Source of the DNA: Mytilus trossulus
Taxonomy: Eukaryota; Mollusca; Bivalvia; Mytilida; Mytilidae
Reading direction: 5' to 3'
Length of the DNA stretch: 64,000 nucleotides
Assembly: GCF_036588685.1 (NCBI RefSeq)
Contig: NC_086376.1
Span: forward strand, 14,461,911-14,525,910
Shown one piece after another: positions 58,142-64,000 of the stretch. Every line of letters begins with the position of its first letter. Within the stretch, counting starts at the first letter, position 1. Under the pieces are notes generated by a model. The model was not told the DNA's origin, searched no databases, and saw nothing but the letters and a program-made list of their open reading frames with translations. The position numbers and the translations under genes were made by a program.

Positions 58142-58835
58142 TTGTCTGCGTGCACCAGTGATATAAGGCACTTTCATTATTTGTCAACGTGCACTAGTGA
58201 TATAAGGCAGTTTAAACATTTGTCTTCATGCACCAGTGATATAAGGCAGTTTAAACATTTGTCTACATGTACCAGTGATATAATGCAGTTTCAATGTTTG
58301 TCTGCATGTACCAGTGATATAATGCAGTTTCAATGTTTGTCTACGTGTACCATCGATATCAAACATTTTCCACAATTTTCTACCTGTACCAGTAAAAAAC
58401 GCAGTTTCAACGTTTGCCTATCAGTACTAGTTGTGTCTGATCTTTTTGTCATTTTGAACAATAAAATATGTTTTAACTACTAGTTATATAATGCTTTTTG
58501 ACATGTGTTTACCTGTAAGAGTGATATAGGGCAGCTGTAACGTTTGTCTATGTGTATTAGTGATTTATGGCAGTTGAAACGTTTGTCTAATTGTATTAGT
58601 CATATGTGGCAGTTTAAACGTTTGTCAACATGTACTAACGATATAAGCCAGTTTAAACCTGTGCTACGTGTACCAAAGATATAAGCCATTTTCAACGTTT
58701 GTCTAAGCTCAACAACCATATAAAGCAGTTTCATCGTTTGTCGATGTGTTCCAGTGATATAAGGCAGTTTCAAAATTTGTGTATGTGTACCTGTGATATA
58801 CGGCAATTTTAACATTTTTTTACAAGCACCAGTGT
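58142..58835. repeat. 39-bp minisatellite, about 17 units
   Basis: The unit is about TGTACCAGTGATATAAGGCA plus GTTTCAACGTTTGTCTACG. First units start at 58153, 58192, 58231 and 58270 (period 39). The frame-preserving period keeps a plus-strand run open with a 13-residue repeat (CTSDIRQFKHLST). Degeneracy increases to the right. No gene context. Confidence 0.85.
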
Positions 58836-59290
58836 TATATGCAGATGGCAGTTAGGTCCGCTGCTGTATGACCTGAGGGAATCGGTGCCCTCAGGTAATC
58901 GTGGCAATAGTGCCCATATGCGTAGTAATAACATGATCTAAAAATAGAATAAACTAAAAATACATCATTGTACTTTCTATTTCGACTGACAGTATATGTG
59001 CGAAAAATAGGAGAAAACAGTAACACATACAATTTTTACAATAAGTTACAACAAATAATTCACTAAAAAAAATCCAAATATTTGGTTTATTTGTGATCAT
59101 TGCAACGTGAACAGATATTTAGTTAGTGAAACGTAAATGACTTAAAATAATTAAAAAGAAAACACTTTTTGAATGGCGATTTAAACTTTTCTAATAATAG
59201 TTGTCAAAAACTGGTTTCATAGAGATTTATGTAAATAAATGTATATACAATTAACTATTAAAGAATAAAAGTTATCCACACATGCCCAAG

Positions 59291-59505
59291 GCAGCAAACA
59301 TTTGATTTTCGGGGGGGGGGGGGGGGGCTATATATTTTTTTTCCTTCGGCGAAAGACAATATTTTTTGGAGACAGGTCGAAAACATTTTTTTCTTTCATT
59401 TCAATTTCAGCATTACATATAGTGGCAGAACAATTAGAAACAAACTTTAAAAAAAAACATAGCCCCCCCCCCCCCCTGAAAATGAAATGATTGCTGCCAA
59501 AGTTT
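59291..59505. mobile_element. MITE with G17 and C14 homopolymers inside its inverted repeats
   Basis: The left end GGCAGCAAACATTTGATTTTC plus 17 G (59311-59327) is inverted at the right end as 14 C (59463-59476) plus TGAAAATGAAATGATTGCTGCC. The interior is about 135 bp and non-coding. The G-run is a candidate G-quadruplex. Confidence 0.8.
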
Positions 59506-59546
59506 CGTGAATGTCCTGTTGAAACTTTGACTATCATTGTGTTTGG

Positions 59547-59834
59547 TAATATATGACACTTACATATGGACAGATTACGCATATATTGATTTTGGTTACT
59601 TCTTTTAAAGTAACATAAGTAGAAAATGATAACATTTAAGAGATAGGTTATTAAAATCAGTCAATCTTGTTCGACTGCATGAGGGGCAGTGGCGGATCCA
59701 TTCATTTTTTTTTTAAAGGGGGAGTCCCCAATCCAGGACACAAGGAGGGGGTTCCAACTATATGTTCCCATTCAAATGCATTGATTAAAAAAAAAAGGGT
59801 TCCTATCCCCAGAACACCCCTGGACCCGCCACTG
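59547..59834 (+). repeat. Segmental repeat copy 1 carrying a GGCGGATCCA MITE
   Basis: ATATATGACACTTACATATG through AAGTAGAAAATGATAACATT is shared with 60565-60848. It ends in a 148-bp MITE with termini CAGTGGCGGATCCA (59687-59700) and TGGACCCGCCACTG (59821-59834). Non-coding. Confidence 0.85.
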
Positions 59835-60045
59835 AGCTGTTACAAAAAATATCGCTATAAACTGTCACGGCATTATTTGAATTTAAGTGTACTGCATGCA
59901 TCTTGCACTGTAAGATTAGCATTAACACTAATGCAAAATTGTTAAATAATTACCACTTTCGTTGGTTTTTTCTTATCTTTGTTTGAAATGTATTTTATTT
60001 AAAGCTTCTTTGTGTACCATTCTTTGTTTATTCGAAAGGGGTAGT

Positions 60046-60072
60046 AGATATATATATATATATATATATATA
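60046..60072. repeat. (TA)n microsatellite
   Basis: About 13 uninterrupted TA units, between the two segmental repeat copies. Confidence 0.9.
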
Positions 60073-60134
60073 CAATTAAAATAGAAGAACCTAGATAACG
60101 ATATGTATGCGTTCAATAATGATACATATAAAAA

Positions 60135-60420
60135 AGAAGATGTGGTATAAATCCCAATGAGACAACTGTCCACAAAAGGACACAGAAATTAACAACTGTA
60201 GATCACCGTACAGCCTTCAACAATGAGCAAAGTCCATATCGCATTGTCATCTATAAAAGGTTCAGAAATAACAATGAAATTTAATTCAAACGAGAAAACT
60301 AACGGCCTTAATTATATAAAACAAATGAACAAACACAAATATGTAGCACATACTAGTAAACAAACGACAACAACTGAATTACAGGCTCCTGACTTGGGGC
60401 AGGCACATACGTTTTTTTCT
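60135..60420 (+). repeat. SINE-like dispersed repeat copy
   Basis: AGAAGATGTGGTATAAATCCC, GAGACAACTGTCCACAAAAG, AACAATGAGCAAAGTCC, CTATAAAAGGTTC and GCTCCTGACTTGGGGCAGGC. Same family as 7117-7500. Confidence 0.8.
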
Positions 60421-60564
60421 CTCATAAAAGTTGTACAAACAATCGATATGTGAAAAGTATTCCATCAATTATATCAAAGTAAAAATAATCATAAATCTTT
60501 ATCATTTAAGCAAAGCATACATTTATAGATCCGTATTTTACTCGATTGGCTTTAAAATAGTTAA

Positions 60565-60848
60565 TAATATATGACACTAACATATGGACAGATTACGCAT
60601 ATATTGATTTTGGTTACTTCTTTTAAAGTAACATAAGTAGAAAATGATAACATTTAATAGATAGGTTATTGAAAATCAGTCCATCTTGTCCGACTGCATG
60701 AGGGGCAGTGGCGGATCCATCCATTTAAAAAAGGGGGGTCCCCAATCCAGGACACAAGGAGGGGGTTCCAACTATATGTTTCCATTCAAATGCATTGATC
60801 TCCAAAAAAAGGGTGCCTATACCCAGAACACCCCTGGACCCGCCACTG
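60565..60848 (+). repeat. Segmental repeat copy 2 carrying a GGCGGATCCA MITE
   Basis: About 1018 bp from copy 1, same orientation. The MITE is at 60706-60848 (143 bp) with the same 14-bp termini. Similarity stops exactly at the MITE's right end. Confidence 0.85.
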
Positions 60849-61029
60849 TCCATTGTTCAACTACTAAAGTGTCTGTTTTACTTACTAGTACACTTGGTAC
60901 AATAAGAAAAACTGATAATAAATTGTTCAAAATAGGCCTTTGAAAATAGTGGAATTAATTACTTTTGGAGTGTCAAAAACTCGTTGGAAGTACTTGATAA
61001 ATTGCATGCATATATATTGGTGATTCTAA

Positions 61030-62095
61030 ATCTGTTCAAAGTTTTGATTTTTCTACCCTATATACCACTTTGCCTCATATTCTTCTTAAGAAAAAATTCA
61101 CATCCCTAATTAACTGGGCATTTAAAAAGTCGGAATGCGAGTACATATGTTCAAACTCTTTGCGATAATTTTTTAGTAGCAATAAACAAAAGAACTATGT
61201 CAATTGAACATGCTTTGATACTATTTATGCTCTTGAATTTTTATTTGATAACATTTTTGTTCGCTTTAGAGATTCCGTATACCGTCAAGTTATTGGAATT
61301 CCAATGGGGACTAACTGTGAACCAATTATTGCGGACCTGTTTTTGTATTGTTATGAGTTACAATTTATGACTTAAATTAGCAAAGACCCATCAAGACAAT
61401 ATTTGATACAAAAATTTAACAACACTTTTAGATATTTGAATGATATATTGGCTCTCAATAATAACGACTTCCGTATGTATACTTAGTTTAAAGAAATTTA
61501 TCCTGTAGAACTTACTTTAATTAGACCTAATGATAACAATGACCACTGCCCTTTCCTCGATCTTGATATCTATATCATAAACGGGAAGATTAATACAAAA
61601 ATTGATGATAAGAGAGATGTTTTTTCATTTCCTATTGTTAATTATCCATTTGTAGATGGTGACGTTCCCTTGTTATCATCTTATGGTGTTTATATATCTC
61701 AACTTGTACGATTCTCTCGTGTATGTAACAACATATTAGATTTTAGCGAGAGAAATTTATGTATTACTAAAAATTATTACACCAGGGCTTTCGATATCAC
61801 AAACTGGTCAAAACATTTACTAAATTTATCATCGGTATAAGGAAATAATTCGTAAATATAACTCAACATGCAGACATCTTATACGTTCAGTTATTTCACA
61901 TCAGAACAAAAATGTCCGTATTCTCCTCAGAAACTAACAAAACCTTTAAATAGACTTATTAAAAAGGGATATAGTTACAATACTGTTGTCAGGTCATTAA
62001 AGATTGCATATTTTGGCTTTAATATTGATTCACTGATAGAGTCTTTGTATTCTATAAACGGCATCTATATTTACCTTTCAAATCTACAACTCTCA
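61030..62095 (+). pseudogene. Reverse-transcriptase pseudogene (non-LTR type, possibly Penelope-like)
   Basis: A broken RT reading frame. Palm motif A is FDFSTLYTTLPH near 61042. Then come DSVYRQVIGIPMGTNCEPI and ADLFLYCYE, a catalytic box FRYLNDILALNN (YLND where active enzymes have YxDD), and the C-terminal half with YPVELTLIRPND, CPFLDLDIYI, TKIDDKRDVFSFPIVNYPF and SYGVYISQLVRFSRVC. Several stops occur (for example after LQFMT). I recognise the sequence type from many invertebrate genomes but cannot assign the clade with certainty. No endonuclease domain was recognised. Confidence 0.75.
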
Positions 62096-62109
62096 GTCTA
62101 TGGCTACAC

Positions 62110-62395
62110 GTGCTGATCTTATCTATATGCATGCATAATATTCATTAGCTGTGTATGAGTATTAAAATCGTATCATACGCGATGATGACCAGCCAGTACA
62201 CACTGTAAGGATTGTATTCACCAGTATTATAAAAGAGAAACATTGCAGTACGAACAGTAATCTATTTTTTTTTCATTTGACATTACTTTGAAAGTAACGT
62301 AGTTACAAGCACAAGTTATATAGTATATAACTGCTTTTTTAAAATGTTAATTGTCTTAATCAATCTTATTTGAGAGATGTTGGATATTTTCAAGG
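62110..62395. other. Non-coding spacer
   Basis: AT-rich with no recognised gene or repeat. Confidence 0.4.
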
Positions 62396-62399
62396 AAAA

Positions 62400-63135
62400 A
62401 CCTCACATCTCCAGTGGACTTTTGTTCATGGTCAGATAACCTTAGGTCATCTCTAAATTACTGTGTATTTCCTGTATCTCAGATCATATCTATGATTGCT
62501 CACATGGTGAGGTTACCTCAGGTCACCTCTGTATGATTGAACATTGTGAGGTTACCTAATATTACCTCTGTATTGCTGTACATGGTGAGGTTACTCTGTA
62601 TTACTGCACATACTCGTATTACCACACTTTGTATAAACTTTACAAAACACTATTTTTTTAGTTTCCCTCAGGGCACTTCTGCATTTCTATACATGGCCAA
62701 GTGCACATGTTAACTAATGTCATTTCTTAACTACTGTAAGAATATGTAACCTCAGAATACCCCTGTATGTTAGAATATGGTGAGTTTACCTAAGGTCACA
62801 ACTTCATGGACATTGTACCAGCTCCATGTTACCACAGATAAACTTTGCAAAACGCTAGTTACTTGAGGTTACCTGATCATGCATAGTTGTACAGAGGTTC
62901 CCTGAGTAACCTAACAATGCACAGTATGACAATGGTTTCCTGAGGTAACTTAAACATGTACAGTAGTACAATAGTTCCCTGAGTTAACCTGACTACGCAC
63001 AGTAGTACAATTAATCCCTGAGGTAACCTGACTATGCTGCATACACAGTAGTACAATGGTTCCCTGAGGTAAACTCATAATGCACAACAGTACAATGGTT
63101 CCCTGAGGTACCATGACCATGTACAGTAGAACAAT
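62400..63135. repeat. Degenerate satellite around GAGGTAACCTG
   Basis: The left half has GTGAGGTTACCTCAGGTCAC units. From about 62865 the units are of about 43 bp with CACAGTAGTACAATGGTTCC and CTGAGGTAACCTGAC. The two halves share the palindromic-looking GGTTACC/GGTAACC core in opposite order, which suggests inverted sub-arrays. Confidence 0.7.
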
Positions 63136-63499
63136 GTAAAGTAATGTATGCCCTGTACATGTATATACCTATCAAAGTCATGGTATTATCATGGGTTATA
63201 TTATGAAATTAACTCCCATCTTCCCATAAGGAAGTACACCACTAATTCATGGTCCCATTGCTTTCTATGTTAAATTCCTCCGTTTCAAGCAGGCACACCT
63301 CTTTTATTTTAAGTTCAAATAAAGTGGCAATCATTGCATTTCAAAGCAACACTTTATGGTGTCTTGTACTGAAAAAATCAACATACCTTGCATGGCATAT
63401 AAGAAAGAACTGGTTCCTGGAACTTCAGATGGACCAAAACAGGTACTTCAGATCTGACAAACAGACAAAATGTACCCTCTTTTTAAAATTTGGTGCAGT

Positions 63500-64000
63500 T
63501 TTTAGCTCACCTGGCCCAAAGGGCCAAGTGAGCTTTTCTCATCACTTGGCGTCCTGCGTCCGTCGTCGTCCTGCGTCCGGCGTTAACTTTTACAAAAATC
63601 TTCTCCTCTGAAACTACTGGGCCAAATTTAATTAAACTTGGCCACAATCATCATTGGGGTATCTAGTTCAAAAATTGTGTCCGGTGACCCCGCCAACCAA
63701 TCAAGATGGCCACCATGGCTAAAACTAGAACATAGGGGTAAAATGCAGTTTTTGGCTTATAACTCAAAAACCAAAGCATTTAGAGCAATCTGAAAATTGT
63801 TTATCAGTTTAAGATCTATCTGCCCTGAAATTTTAAGATGAATCTGACATTCCGTTGTTAGGTTGCTGCCCCTGAATTGGTAATTTTAAGGAAATTTTGT
63901 TGTTTTTGGTTATTATCTTGAATATTATTTTAGATAGAGATAAACTGTAAACAGCAATAATGTTCAGCAAAGTAAGATCTACAAATAAGTCAACGTGACC
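63500..64000 (+). repeat. Dispersed repeat starting AGCTCACCTGGCC, runs off the window
   Basis: AGCTCACCTGGCCCAAAGGG, CACTTGGCGTCCTGCGTCCG, AACTACTGGGCCAAATTTAA, GATGGCCACCATGGC and TTGGTTATTATCTTGAATAT. I recognise it as a very common bivalve repeat. It starts with a hairpin (GCTCACCTGGCCC/GGGCCAAGTGAGC). It continues past the right edge. Confidence 0.75.

Noticed and set aside
58142..58483. Plus-strand protein with 13-residue repeats (CTSDIRQFKHL)
   Set aside because: Explained by the 39-bp minisatellite. Later units break the frame and no gene context is present.
62400..63135. A CRISPR-like array
   Set aside because: Units are diverged without constant-repeat/unique-spacer alternation, and the genome is eukaryotic.
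63249..63611. 120-codon plus-strand frame at the right end
   Set aside because: Its 3' third lies in a dispersed repeat (AGCTCACCTGGCC family) and the rest shows no domain.

Overview
The window looks like nuclear DNA of a bivalve mollusc, most likely a mussel (Mytilus or a close relative). It is AT-rich, genes are sparse with small exons in large introns, and most of the sequence is short dispersed repeats, palindromic MITE-like elements, minisatellites and decayed retroelements. I recognise many of these by eye as families typical of mussel genomes; this is a recollection, not a database search. A gene for a secreted C1q-domain protein and a fucosyltransferase exon also fit a bivalve, where both families are expanded. 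There is no bacterial gene organisation, no rRNA and no CRISPR.

Layout. (1) 0-8 kb: the 3' part of a plus-strand chromodomain gene, six exons joined only by phase-1 introns. (2) 8-19 kb: repeats and MITEs, no convincing gene. (3) 19.5-24.5 kb: a minus-strand KDZ-type (Kyakuja-Dileera-Zisupton) transposase-like gene whose last eight exons splice into one open frame of 449 codons. (4) 24.7-25.4 kb, plus strand: a truncated FKRP-like copy that keeps the N-terminal region and lacks the LicD catalytic domain. (5) 26.0-33.0 kb, minus strand: a complete three-exon C1q-domain gene (154 residues, signal peptide) whose introns carry a tRNA-derived SINE cluster and three minisatellites. (6) 33-41 kb: a 2.9-kb element with terminal inverted repeats, a satellite and a palindromic MITE. 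(7) 41.9-48.5 kb: a decayed Gypsy-type LTR retrotransposon with nested insertions, then a miniature LTR element (TRIM) with a tRNA-Lys primer-binding site and a tRNA-like Pol III promoter inside each LTR. (8) 49.5-50.7 kb, minus strand: an FKRP/LicD-type glycan phosphotransferase exon with the catalytic domain intact. (9) 51.6-52.9 kb: a dead Tc1/mariner element. (10) 54.4-54.8 kb, plus strand: the last exon of an alpha-1,3-fucosyltransferase. (11) 55-64 kb: reverse-transcriptase relics, a 39-bp minisatellite, MITEs and other dispersed repeats.

How they relate. No operon-like cooperation is expected. The host-like genes are a secreted C1q protein and two Golgi-type glycan enzymes. The KDZ and chromodomain genes lie tail to tail and may be transposon-derived or domesticated. 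The most unusual structure is the miniature LTR element at 47.9-48.5 kb. Its LTRs carry tRNA A- and B-boxes, an arrangement comparable in principle to plant Cassandra elements, whose LTRs carry 5S rRNA sequence.
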